Assembly (NCBI RefSeq): GCF_039544305.1
Contig: NZ_BAABLK010000027.1
Location: 124,001 to 188,000, forward strand
DNA from: Paeniglutamicibacter antarcticus_C
GTDB lineage: Bacteria > Actinomycetota > Actinomycetes > Actinomycetales > Micrococcaceae
Direction of reading: 5' to 3'
Length of the DNA stretch: 64,000 nt
Shown here: one piece after another, positions 1 to 8,026 of the stretch
How the letters are laid out: every line of letters starts with the position of its first letter
How positions within the stretch are numbered: the stretch's first letter is position 1
Made by a program: the position numbers and the translations under genes
The notes under the pieces: model-generated
Databases searched by the model: none
Seen by the model: the letters and a program-made list of their open reading frames with translations, nothing else
What the model was told of the DNA's origin: nothing

Positions 1-782
1 GCAACACCTTTGCCGACGTGGCCGCCGCCAACGGCATGGACCCGGCCGGTTTCGGTCGCGACGAGGCGGCTCTGACGCTGATTGGGGACTTCATCGAGCT
101 GCACGTGGAACAGGGCAAGGGCCTGAACTCCGAAGCCCACACCGATCACGCGGGCCGCGGCCCCGCGCTGGCCATCGGGGACACCATCCTGGGCCACGGT
201 CGCTGGAAGCTGAGCTTCACCGGGCAGGGCAACCACGCCGGGACAACGCTCATGGCCGATCGTGCGGACCCGATGCTCGCCGCGGCGCAGATGATAGTGG
301 CGGTCCGCGCCACCGCGTCCGCCCAGGACAATGCCCGGGCCACCGTCGGCAGGCTGGAGCCGGTGCCCGGAGGAACCAACGTGATCGCCTCGCGCGTGGA
401 CCTCTGGCTCGATGTGCGCCACCCGGAGGACGCCGTCACGGCGATGCTGGTTCAAAAGATCCACGGCCAGGCCCAACGCATCGCGGCCATGGAGGGCTGC
501 GCGGTGTTCTTGACCGAGGAATCGCTCTCCGGTACGGTGCACTTCGACCCGGTCCTGGCCAACGCGCTGGCTGCCTCGGTGCGCCGCACGGTCCCCGGCG
601 CCCCGCTGCTGCCCACCGGTGCCGGGCACGACGCCGGTGTCCTGGCAGCGGAGGTCCCGACCGGGATGCTCTATGTACGCAACCCCTCGGGCATCAGCCA
701 CTCGCCGGAGGAACACGTCGAGAACGACGATGCCCATGCCGGTGTCCAGGCCCTCGCCGATGTGCTGGAGGACCTGCTGTGA
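1..782 (+). CDS. M20-family amidohydrolase (allantoate amidohydrolase / N-carbamoyl-L-amino-acid hydrolase type), 5' end missing
   Basis: The reading frame is open from base 3, so the N-terminal part lies upstream of the window. The visible 260 residues carry the M20 AllC/HyuC family marks: ELHVEQG, the dimerisation-domain stretch GNHAGTTLMADRADP, and the C-terminal GAGHDAG...GISHSPEEHVE with the last metal-ligand histidine. The family hydrolyses N-carbamoyl, N-formyl or ureido groups from amino acids using two metal ions. The stop overlaps the hutF start by four bases (GTGA) and hutI follows directly. HutF releases N-formyl-L-glutamate, which needs a deformylase, so I infer that this protein is the N-formylglutamate hydrolase replacing HutG. 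Allantoate hydrolysis is the alternative, but no purine-degradation gene is visible here. Confidence 0.85.
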   Translation, partial: NTFADVAAANGMDPAGFGRDEAALTLIGDFIELHVEQGKGLNSEAHTDHAGRGPALAIGDTILGHGRWKLSFTGQGNHAGTTLMADRADPMLAAAQMIVAVRATASAQDNARATVGRLEPVPGGTNVIASRVDLWLDVRHPEDAVTAMLVQKIHGQAQRIAAMEGCAVFLTEESLSGTVHFDPVLANALAASVRRTVPGAPLLPTGAGHDAGVLAAEVPTGMLYVRNPSGISHSPEEHVENDDAHAGVQALADVLEDLL

Positions 783-2023
783 GCCCCGGCAACGCCACGG
801 TAAGGATCCCGGCACCGGTGAACGCCCACTCCCATGCGTTCCACCGGATACTGCGCGGGCGCACCCACGAGGGTGAGGACGGCGGCGCCGGAACGTTCTG
901 GACCTGGCGCGACCAGATGTATGCGGCCGCCGCGCAGCTGAGTCCGGCGGCCTACCAACAGTTGGCCACGGCAACCTTCGCCGAAATGGCAGTGGCCGGC
1001 TGGAGCGCGGTGGGGGAATTCCACTACCTGCACCACGACGTCGATGGCACTCCCTACGGGACCCCGGGCCACGGTGAGTCCCACGCCATGGAACGGGCAC
1101 TGGCCCGGGCGGCGAAGGCGGTGGGAATCCGCCTGGTGCTGCTTGATACCTGCTACCTCCAAGGTGGGCTCGGGGCCGATGGCAGCGCGATGGACCTCAA
1201 TGCGACGCAGCGCCGCTTCTCCGACGGCGACGTCGCGGGGTGGCTGGCCCGCCACGCATCCCTGGGCGAAGCACTGGTTCGCGAAGATGACGGCGAGGGA
1301 CTGGTGAGCCTCGGGGCAGCCATCCACTCCGTGCGGGCAGTGGATCCCGGGGCACTGGCACAAATCGCCGCCGGGCTTGACCCGAACCTGCCTCTTCACG
1401 TGCACCTCAGCGAACAGCCCGCGGAGAACGAGGCCTGCCTGGCCGCCTACGGGCTGAGCCCCACCGGATTGCTTCAACGCGCGGGGCTGCTTGGCTCCCG
1501 GCTCTCCGCGGTGCACGCAACGCACCTGGACACCGAGGACATCGAGGCCCTCGGGGCCGCGGGCGTTGGTATCGTGATGTGCCCAAGCACCGAGGCCGAC
1601 CTGGGAGATGGCATCGGACCGGCCCGCGAACTTGCGGACGCCGGGGCAGTCATCGCCCTGGGGACCGACCAGCATGCGGTCGTGGACCCGTATCTGGAGC
1701 AGCGCGCACTGGAGCACGCAGAGAGGCTGCGCAGCGGGGTGCGCGGGCGATTCAGCCCTCGGGAGATCGCCGCCGCCGCGCGCGCCGGAGGCTTGCGCTC
1801 CCTGGGCCTGGCGCCCAACGAGGACCACCTGATGGTGCGCACCGATTCGGTGCGAACCATCGGCTCGCGCACCGCGCAACTGCCCTTGAGCGCCACGGCG
1901 GCAGACGTGGCGCAAGTACATATCAACGGGGTGCTCGTCGCCACCGACGGCATCCACACCACCCTGGGGGACCCTGCGGGATTGTTCGCTGCGTTCCTCT
2001 TAGAACACGGGGAGTTTTCTTGA
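779..2023 (+). CDS. hutF: Formimidoylglutamate deiminase
   Basis: A 414-residue amidohydrolase-superfamily protein that converts N-formimino-L-glutamate to N-formyl-L-glutamate and ammonia, the fourth step of the five-step histidine pathway. Metal-binding HxH is at H17/H19 (NAHSHAFHR), the HLSEQPAENEACL block supplies the next histidine, and GTDQHA holds the conserved aspartate. The length fits the family (about 410-460). The GTG start overlaps the stop of the preceding amidohydrolase by four bases, and its own stop overlaps the TTG start of hutI, so the three genes form a translationally coupled operon. It is expected to be cytosolic and zinc-dependent. Confidence 0.93.
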   Translation: MSPGNATVRIPAPVNAHSHAFHRILRGRTHEGEDGGAGTFWTWRDQMYAAAAQLSPAAYQQLATATFAEMAVAGWSAVGEFHYLHHDVDGTPYGTPGHGESHAMERALARAAKAVGIRLVLLDTCYLQGGLGADGSAMDLNATQRRFSDGDVAGWLARHASLGEALVREDDGEGLVSLGAAIHSVRAVDPGALAQIAAGLDPNLPLHVHLSEQPAENEACLAAYGLSPTGLLQRAGLLGSRLSAVHATHLDTEDIEALGAAGVGIVMCPSTEADLGDGIGPARELADAGAVIALGTDQHAVVDPYLEQRALEHAERLRSGVRGRFSPREIAAAARAGGLRSLGLAPNEDHLMVRTDSVRTIGSRTAQLPLSATAADVAQVHINGVLVATDGIHTTLGDPAGLFAAFLLEHGEFS

Positions 2024-3219
2024 GCACCACACTGATCACCAACCTGTCCGAGGCCTTCACCTCCGACGCCTCAGCCACGTTGATTCCCGAGGCGGCGATC
2101 CTCATCGAGGATTCGCGAATCGCCTGGATCGGGAAGGCCACGGACGCCCCGGGTGCGGAGAACGTCATCGATGCCGGATTCCGGGCAGCCTTGCCGGGTT
2201 GGGTCGACTCCCACACCCACATGGTCTTCGCCGGAGATCGAAGCGCGGAATTCGTTGCCCGCATGGCCGGGCAGGACTATGCCGCGGGTGGGATCGCGGT
2301 CACCACGGCGGCGACCGGTGCATCCTCGGACTACGATTTGACACGGTTGCTGATGGGCCGCGCCACCGAAGCCCTGGCCGGGGGGACCACCTACCTGGAA
2401 ACCAAGACGGGATACGGCCTCAGCGTCGAGGAGGAAACGCGGCATGCCCGCATCGCCTCCACCGTGGCGGACAAGGTCACGTTCCTGGGTGCACACCTGG
2501 TCCCAGCCGGTGCCGATGCGCAGGAATACACGGACCTGGTCTGCGGCGAGATGCTCCGGAGGGTCCTGCCCTACGTCCAGTACGCCGATGTCTTTTGTGA
2601 ACGCGGCGCCTTCAACGAGGCCCAGTCCCGCCAGGTGCTCACCGCGGCCCGCGACGCTGGCCTGGGACTGCGCGTCCACGGAAACCAGCTGGGCGCGGGG
2701 CCGGGCGTGCGCCTTGCGGTGGAGTTTGGTGCCGCCAGCGTCGATCACGTGAACTACCTAGATGAAGCTGATGTGACGGCGCTGTCTGGTTCCTGGAACC
2801 GGTGGGATGCGTCATCCCGGACGGGTTCTGTCGGCACCGTGGCCACATGCCTGCCGGCCTGCGACCTTTCGACCCGCCAACCGCTGGCGCCGGGGCGTGA
2901 ACTGCTTGACGCCGGAGTGCAGGTCGCCTTGGCCTCGAATTGCAATCCGGGCACTTCATACACCTCATCCATGGCATTTTGCGTAGCGACTGCCGTGTTA
3001 CAGATGAATTTGAGCATTGAGGAGGCGATTGTTGCAGCTACCTATGGTGGCGCCCTTGCCTTGGGTGAGCAGGGGAACGTGGGGTCCCTGGAGGTCGGTA
3101 AGCGCGCGGATATCCAGTTGCTGAACGCACCTGCGGTGGCGCATCTGGCCTACCGTCCGGGGATGCACCTCAACGGTCCGGTGTTCCGTGCCGGGGAGCT
3201 GGTGGCAGGACGCCTGTAG
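2020..3219 (+). CDS. hutI: Imidazolonepropionase
   Basis: Hydrolyses 4-imidazolone-5-propionate to N-formimino-L-glutamate, the substrate of HutF. I start it at TTG 2020, which overlaps the hutF stop and has GGGGAG six bases upstream; this gives 399 residues, normal for HutI. The HxH zinc ligands are H65/H67 (SHTHMVFAGDR); VHGNQLG and DHVNYL carry later active-site positions. The loop that usually reads (A/S)DxNPG around the last metal ligand reads ASNCNPG here, with Asn307 (AAT) where a zinc-binding Asp is typical. The rest of the sequence is intact and full length, so this is either a lineage feature or a damaged site. Confidence 0.93.
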   Translation: MSTTLITNLSEAFTSDASATLIPEAAILIEDSRIAWIGKATDAPGAENVIDAGFRAALPGWVDSHTHMVFAGDRSAEFVARMAGQDYAAGGIAVTTAATGASSDYDLTRLLMGRATEALAGGTTYLETKTGYGLSVEEETRHARIASTVADKVTFLGAHLVPAGADAQEYTDLVCGEMLRRVLPYVQYADVFCERGAFNEAQSRQVLTAARDAGLGLRVHGNQLGAGPGVRLAVEFGAASVDHVNYLDEADVTALSGSWNRWDASSRTGSVGTVATCLPACDLSTRQPLAPGRELLDAGVQVALASNCNPGTSYTSSMAFCVATAVLQMNLSIEEAIVAATYGGALALGEQGNVGSLEVGKRADIQLLNAPAVAHLAYRPGMHLNGPVFRAGELVAGRL

Positions 3220-3263
3220 CGTAGCCTTCGCGATGCCGGGCGCCTTCGTGATAAACAAGAGCC

Positions 3264-3761
3264 ATGGCTATTACTGCATTCCAAGGTACCCCTGTCCAAA
3301 CCGTTGGCGAGCTGCCCGCCGTTGGCGAATCCGCTCCTGACTTCAGCTTCACCGGCATCGACCTCGGCGAGGTGACCAGCGCCGAACTGCGCGGCAAGCG
3401 CGTTGTGCTCAACATCTTCCCGTCGGTTGACACCGGCGTGTGCGCCGCTTCGGTCCGCCGCTTCAACGAGCTGGCAGCCGGACTCGATGACACCGCAGTG
3501 ATCTGCGCCTCCGCGGACCTGCCGTTCGCGCTCGGGCGCTTCTGTGGTGCAGAAGGCATCGAGAACGTCGTGCCGGCCTCGGCGTTCCGCTCCGATTTCG
3601 GCGCCCAGTACGGACTGACCCAGGCCGATGGCCCGTTGCGCGGCCTACTGGCACGTGCCGTGGTGGTCCTTGACGAGAACGGCGTGGTCCTGCACCACCA
3701 GGTGGTTCCCGAAATCACCACCGAGCCGGACTACGATGCAGTGCTCGCAGCGCTGAACTAG
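3264..3761 (+). CDS. tpx: Thiol peroxidase (Tpx, atypical 2-Cys peroxiredoxin)
   Basis: A 165-residue thioredoxin-fold peroxidase that reduces hydrogen peroxide and organic hydroperoxides using thioredoxin. The peroxidatic cysteine is C60 in PSVDTGVCAASVR and the resolving cysteine C94 in RFCGAEGI, the spacing expected for Tpx (C61/C95 in E. coli). It has no signal peptide and should be cytosolic. It lies 44 bp after hutI but is unrelated in function. A strong inverted repeat (3815-3858) follows, consistent with the end of a transcript. Confidence 0.96.
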   Translation: MAITAFQGTPVQTVGELPAVGESAPDFSFTGIDLGEVTSAELRGKRVVLNIFPSVDTGVCAASVRRFNELAAGLDDTAVICASADLPFALGRFCGAEGIENVVPASAFRSDFGAQYGLTQADGPLRGLLARAVVVLDENGVVLHHQVVPEITTEPDYDAVLAALN

Positions 3762-3814
3762 CGATTGCCCCGCATGGCCGCACCGACCCCTTGCGGGCAG
3801 CGGTCTGCAGGCAC

Positions 3815-3858
3815 GGGCCCGGTGGGCGGAATCATCCACGATTCCGCCCACCGGGCCC
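3815..3858 (+). terminator. Long hairpin downstream of tpx
   Basis: A perfect 19-bp inverted repeat (3815-3833 paired with 3840-3858, GGGCCCGGTGGGCGGAATC on the left arm) closes a 6-base loop. Only a weak T-rich tail (TTGCC) follows, so it may act as a terminator without a U-tract or as an RNA-stabilising end. The rest of the 309-bp gap (3762-4070) holds the promoter/operator region of the next operon and no gene. Confidence 0.7.
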
Positions 3859-3968
3859 TTGCCTCGTTAAACGGCCTGTCTTGTGGACCTTTGCGGAATT
3901 CGCTGGAACACGCGTGCCCAAACGGTGGCGACCAGCGCCGGAAAACGTAAATCTAATCACGAGTTTTT

Positions 3969-3998
3969 TTGATCGCTAGACAAGTCAAACGATCATAA
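3969..3998 (+). promoter_or_regulatory. Predicted promoter with inverted-repeat operator for the SIS/kinase/aldolase operon
   Basis: TTGATC (3969-3974) and TCATAA (3993-3998) are spaced 18 bp like a -35/-10 pair. An inverted repeat TGATCG (3970-3975) ... CGATCA (3990-3995) spans the same bases. The minus-strand octamer TGATCGTT here (AACGATCA, 3988-3995) recurs at 7936-7943 in front of the ABC importer genes. I infer a site for the DeoR-type regulator encoded at the end of the cluster; binding is untested. Confidence 0.45.
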
Positions 3999-4070
3999 GC
4001 AATCATAGTAGGGAAGAACTTGCCATTCCGTGGCGCATTTATGTGCTCCGGGACACAGAAGGAGACAGAC

Positions 4071-4979
4071 TTGAGCGACAACAGCCAGCTTGGCCACTAC
4101 ATGGATCTTGAACTCACCTCGCAGCCGGAAATGTGGGAGCGCGCAATCGCCCAGTCCAAGACCGAGAACCTGCTGCCAGCGGACGGCAAGCGCGTCGCCG
4201 TTGTCGGCTGCGGCACCTCCTGGTTCATGGCCCAAGCCTATGCCGCCGCCCGCGAGTCCGCGGGTAAGGGCGTCACCGACGCCTTCGCTGCTTCCGAGGC
4301 CTTCGTGGCCACCCGGAAGTACGACGCGGTGGTGGCGATCACCCGCTCGGGTACGACCTCCGAGGTCCTGGAACTGCTGGCCGGCCTTGATGAATCCATC
4401 GCGACCGTCGCGCTCATCGGGGACACCTCATCGCCGATCGTTGAAAAGGTGGACGCCGTCATCGAGCTGCCCTACGCTGACGAGCAGTCGGTGGTGCAGA
4501 CCCGCTTTGCCACCACGGCACTGGCCTACCTGCTCACCAGCGTCGGGGTCGAGTTGAACCAGGCCGTTGCCGATGCGCGCACCGCCGTCAGCGCACAAAC
4601 CCCGGCCGAACTGATCGATGCAGAGCAGTTCACCTTCCTGGGCCGCGGTTGGACCGTCGGCCTTGCCCACGAGGCAGCACTGAAGATGCGTGAAGCCGTG
4701 CAGGGATGGACCGAGTCCTACGCCGCCATGGAGTACCGCCATGGCCCGATCTCCATTGCTGCACCGAACCGCGTGACCTGGATGCTGGGAGAAGAGCCCG
4801 AAGGCTTGGCCGGGGACATGGTGCGCACCGGCGCCCTGTACATTAACAACGAGGTGCACCCGCTGGCCGAACTGGCCCGGATCCACCGCGTCACCTTGGA
4901 TCGTGCCCGAGCCCGCGGCATGAACCCGGATGCGCCACGCAACCTGTCCCGCTCGGTCATTCTCGCCGAAGACGCCTAG
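4071..4979 (+). CDS. SIS-domain sugar/amino-sugar phosphate isomerase (AgaS-like)
   Basis: A 302-residue protein with two SIS (phosphosugar-binding) halves. I see VGCGTSWFMAQAY and ITRSGTTSEVLELL in the first half, and MEYRHGPIS in the second, with E221 and H224 at the positions used for ring opening and deamination in GlmS/AgaS. TTG 4071 has AAGGAG about 8 bases upstream; an in-frame ATG at 4020 would add 17 residues that do not look like the family. It heads an operon with a ROK kinase, PfkB kinase, class II aldolase and sugar ABC importer. By analogy with GalNAc/galactosamine pathways it probably converts galactosamine-6-P to tagatose-6-P and ammonia, but a related keto/aldose isomerisation cannot be excluded. 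Confidence 0.8.
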   Translation: MSDNSQLGHYMDLELTSQPEMWERAIAQSKTENLLPADGKRVAVVGCGTSWFMAQAYAAARESAGKGVTDAFAASEAFVATRKYDAVVAITRSGTTSEVLELLAGLDESIATVALIGDTSSPIVEKVDAVIELPYADEQSVVQTRFATTALAYLLTSVGVELNQAVADARTAVSAQTPAELIDAEQFTFLGRGWTVGLAHEAALKMREAVQGWTESYAAMEYRHGPISIAAPNRVTWMLGEEPEGLAGDMVRTGALYINNEVHPLAELARIHRVTLDRARARGMNPDAPRNLSRSVILAEDA

Positions 4980-5005
4980 GCCAAGAATTGGGAGTGCCGC
5001 AGAAA

Positions 5006-5935
5006 GTGAACCCTCCGTACCTGCTTTTCGATGTGGGAGGCACTGATATCAAGTCGGCGCTTTCGGACGACGCGGGAAACCTGCTGGGCATCCGCCGGGT
5101 GCCCACCCGGCACGGCACTCCCGATCCCGCCGCCGGACTGATCGACCAACTCCACACGCTGGGCACCGACCTGATGGCCGAATCGCCCTTGGTCAAGCCA
5201 AAGGCCGTCGGCCTGCTGGTTTGCGGGGTTGTTGACGAGACCCATGGGCGCGGGGTGTTCTCGGCGAATCTCGGATGGCGCGATGCGCCGCTGCGCGACA
5301 TGGCCTCGAAGGCCTTTGCGCTGCCGGTGGGCTTCGGCCACGACGTCTCGAGCGCCGGGGCCGCCGAACTGCGCTTCGGTGCAGGGGCGGCGTTGGGCTC
5401 CAAGGTGCGCAACGCCGTGATGATGGTCGTTGGTACGGGGATCGCCGCGGCGCTCTTCGTTGACGGACACCCGGTATCCTCCGGCGGGTATGCCGGGGAA
5501 CTTGGCCATGCCGCGGTGCCCGGCGGACTGGATTGCCCTTGCGGCGCCCATGGCTGCTTGGAGACCATTGGCTCCGCGGGGGCCATTGCCAAGCGCTACG
5601 CCCATGCCACCGGCAGACAGGTTAACGGCGCCCGCGAAGTGCTCGAGGCGATGAACGCCGGGGATATCGTGGCCACACGTATCTGGGACGAGGCGATCGA
5701 GGCACTGGCGTTCTCCATCGCCCAACTTTGTTCATCCATTTCGCCGGAGACCGTAATCATCGGCGGTGGTCTGGCCCAGTCCGGCGAGGCGTTGCTTGGC
5801 CCGTTGCGGCTGGCCCTTAGGAAGAAATTGTCATACCACCGTGAACCGCTGATCGTCCCGGCCCAACTGGGACAGGACGCCGGCTTGCGCGGTGCGTACC
5901 TCAAGGCAGTCGAAGCCAAGGAGAACCAACCATGA
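5006..5935 (+). CDS. ROK-family sugar kinase
   Basis: A cytosolic ATP-dependent kinase for hexoses or amino sugars, about 309 residues. The N-terminal phosphate-binding motif DVGGTDIKSAL, the central VVGTGIAAALFVDG, and the ROK zinc site GLDCPCGAHGCLE (H followed by CxCx4C) are all present. It has no N-terminal helix-turn-helix, so it is a kinase and not an NagC/XylR repressor. The start is uncertain: GTG 5006 has GGGAG 11 bases upstream, while TTG 4988 and GTG 4994 are in frame. The stop overlaps the next ATG (ATGA). In the operon it most plausibly phosphorylates the imported sugar before the SIS isomerase acts. Confidence 0.88.
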   Translation: MNPPYLLFDVGGTDIKSALSDDAGNLLGIRRVPTRHGTPDPAAGLIDQLHTLGTDLMAESPLVKPKAVGLLVCGVVDETHGRGVFSANLGWRDAPLRDMASKAFALPVGFGHDVSSAGAAELRFGAGAALGSKVRNAVMMVVGTGIAAALFVDGHPVSSGGYAGELGHAAVPGGLDCPCGAHGCLETIGSAGAIAKRYAHATGRQVNGAREVLEAMNAGDIVATRIWDEAIEALAFSIAQLCSSISPETVIIGGGLAQSGEALLGPLRLALRKKLSYHREPLIVPAQLGQDAGLRGAYLKAVEAKENQP

Positions 5936-6870
5936 TCCTGACCATCACTCCCAACCCCGCAGTGGATGAAACCTACGGGCTGGAACTCCTGGACGTCGGG
6001 GGGACCAACCGCGTCGATGCCCCGCTGCGACGTGCTGGCGGCAAGGGCCTGAACGTGGCCCGCATCGTGAACAGCCTAGGGGTGCCCGTCATCGCGTTGG
6101 CCCCCGTGGGCGGGGACGGCGGTCGCGTGTTCACCGGGGAGCTTGTTACCGCCGGCGTTGAACACTCGCTGGTCCACGTTGCGGCGCAGACCCGTCGCAG
6201 CATGGCCGTTGTCGAACACGGAACCGGTCGCACCACGGTGATCAATGAACGAGGCGGCGCGCTGAGCACTGCCGAGTGGGACACCCTGCGCGAACAGGTG
6301 CTCTCGCTGCTGGAGCAAGGGACAACCGTCCTTGTCGCCTCCGGGTCGTTGCCCGAGGGTGCGGACGAGGACTTCTACCCGTGGTGCGTGCGCGAGGCCA
6401 AGCGCCGCTCGATTCCAAGCATCATCGACACCTCCGGCCCCGCACTGCTGGCGGCGGCGCGCGCCGGGGCCACGGTCTTGAAGCCCAACCACCACGAGCT
6501 GGCGGCCATCACCGGAGAAGATTCGATCCTCGATGGTGCCCAGGTCTTGCTTGGGGCCGGTGCCGAAAACGTTTACGCAAGTGCGGGGGAGGACGGGTTG
6601 TTCCACTTTGCCGCGAAGACTCCGGGACGCTGGGACGCAACCTGGCTGCCCGAACCGCTGGTGGGCAACCCCACCGGGGCGGGAGACGCGGTGGTCGCGG
6701 CCATAGCCGTGGGGCTGCACCGCGGGGAAGGCCACTCCTCGGTGATCCTTCCACGCGCCGCGGCCTGGTCCGCCTCCGCGGTGCTTATGCCCGCAGCCGG
6801 GGAGCTCCATCCTTCGCATACCGAGCTCGCTAAGACCTTGATTTTTTCCTCCTCCAGCACACGGGATTAA
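5932..6870 (+). CDS. PfkB-family 1-phosphofructokinase / tagatose-6-phosphate kinase
   Basis: A 312-residue ribokinase-fold kinase. The N-terminal RRAGGKGLNVARIVNSLG block and the C-terminal NPTGAGDAVVAA, with catalytic base D252, are diagnostic of the LacC/FruK branch. It is translationally coupled to the ROK kinase and followed 37 bp later by a class II aldolase. The expected reaction is ATP-dependent phosphorylation of a ketohexose phosphate, for example tagatose-6-P to tagatose-1,6-bisphosphate; fructose-1-P is the alternative substrate. No PTS gene is near, which weakens a fructose-1-P role. Confidence 0.88.
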   Translation: MILTITPNPAVDETYGLELLDVGGTNRVDAPLRRAGGKGLNVARIVNSLGVPVIALAPVGGDGGRVFTGELVTAGVEHSLVHVAAQTRRSMAVVEHGTGRTTVINERGGALSTAEWDTLREQVLSLLEQGTTVLVASGSLPEGADEDFYPWCVREAKRRSIPSIIDTSGPALLAAARAGATVLKPNHHELAAITGEDSILDGAQVLLGAGAENVYASAGEDGLFHFAAKTPGRWDATWLPEPLVGNPTGAGDAVVAAIAVGLHRGEGHSSVILPRAAAWSASAVLMPAAGELHPSHTELAKTLIFSSSSTRD

Positions 6871-6907
6871 TCCCTCCGTTGGCCACCCCGAAAGGAGCGC
6901 ACCTACC

Positions 6908-7750
6908 GTGCCCCTGGTAAAAACCGCTGAGATCATGAACGCCGCACGCCGGGAGAACATCGGCCAAGGCGCATTCAACGTCATCCACCTAGAGAGCGCC
7001 GAGGCACTGGTGAAGGGCGCGGAGATGGCCCGGACCCCGGTGATCTTGCAGATCTCCGAGAACTGCGTCAGCTACCACGGCTCCCTGGAACCCATAGCCC
7101 TGGCTTGCCTGGCCGCCGCCCGGAACGCCGAGGTCCCCGTGGCGGTTCACCTGGACCACGCCGAATCCGAGGCCCTCGCCAGGGCAGCGATCGATCTGGG
7201 CTTCGGCTCGATTATGTTCGACGGGGCGCACCTGGAGTACGAAGAAAATGTTGCTGCCACCCGGCGCGTGACCGAGCGCGCCCATGCGGCAGGGGTCTAC
7301 GTCGAGGCCGAACTGGGCAAGATCGGCGGCAAGGACGGGGCACACGCGCCGGGCGTCCGCACGGATCCCCTGGAGGCCCGAGCCTTCGTTGCGGCCACCG
7401 GCGTCGACGCGCTGGCCGTGGCCGTGGGATCCTCCCACGCGATGCTCGACCGCTCGGCCGCACTGGACATCGAGCTGATCGCCTCCATCCGCGCCGCCCT
7501 GGCAGTGCCACTGGTGCTTCATGGATCCTCGGGTGTCAGCGACCAAAACATTGTCGCAGCGATCGAGGCGGGCATGACAAAGATCAACGTTTCCACCCAC
7601 CTCAACGGTTTCTTCACCCGGGCCATCCGGGAGTACCTCGAGGCCAATCCCACGGTGGTGGATTCGCGCAAGTACCTGGCCCGCGGCCGTGAGGCGATGG
7701 CAGGGGAGAGCGCCAGGCTGCTTCGGCTCTTTGCCGGAAGGAACAACTAG
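6908..7750 (+). CDS. Class II ketose-1,6-bisphosphate aldolase (tagatose/fructose type)
   Basis: A 280-residue zinc aldolase of the GatY/KbaY/FbaA family. The catalytic aspartate and zinc histidine are D83/H84 in VHLDHAES; EAELGKIGG gives the conserved glutamate; VAVGSSHAM and LHGSSGVSD hold the remaining zinc and phosphate contacts. The GTG start has GAAAGGAG ten bases upstream. It would cleave the bisphosphate made by the preceding PfkB kinase to glyceraldehyde-3-P and dihydroxyacetone-P. About 275 bp with a new promoter separates it from the transporter genes. Tagatose- versus fructose-bisphosphate specificity cannot be decided from the sequence alone. Confidence 0.9.
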   Translation: MPLVKTAEIMNAARRENIGQGAFNVIHLESAEALVKGAEMARTPVILQISENCVSYHGSLEPIALACLAAARNAEVPVAVHLDHAESEALARAAIDLGFGSIMFDGAHLEYEENVAATRRVTERAHAAGVYVEAELGKIGGKDGAHAPGVRTDPLEARAFVAATGVDALAVAVGSSHAMLDRSAALDIELIASIRAALAVPLVLHGSSGVSDQNIVAAIEAGMTKINVSTHLNGFFTRAIREYLEANPTVVDSRKYLARGREAMAGESARLLRLFAGRNN

Positions 7751-7885
7751 CTACACCCGAGGGCCTACCGCTTTTCGTTGGATCACTAGGAGCTATCGGG
7801 CACGTTCGTGGTGCCCGGAAAATCCGCCCTCCACGCCCGGCTTTGCGCTCCGAAGGAAAAGTATCCGCTTTGTGACCCAACTGGC

Positions 7886-7943
7886 TTGACCCTGTGTTGG
7901 TTGTCACAGCATAATCGTTAGTACATGTTCGTTATTGATCGTT
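7886..7943 (+). promoter_or_regulatory. Promoter and candidate operator of the ABC importer operon
   Basis: TTGACC (7886-7891) and CATAAT (7910-7915) with an 18-bp spacer form a good sigma-A promoter. TGATCGTT (7936-7943) just downstream of the predicted start matches the octamer in the promoter of the enzyme operon (3988-3995, opposite strand). This suggests that both transcription units answer to the same regulator, probably the DeoR protein at 11322. Confidence 0.6.
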
Positions 7944-8026
7944 CTCAACGTAAATAAATCACATAACATCATTTTTGTCGGAGTGAAGCACCAAAAGAGC
8001 ACACCGACCACACGAAGCGAGGACCC

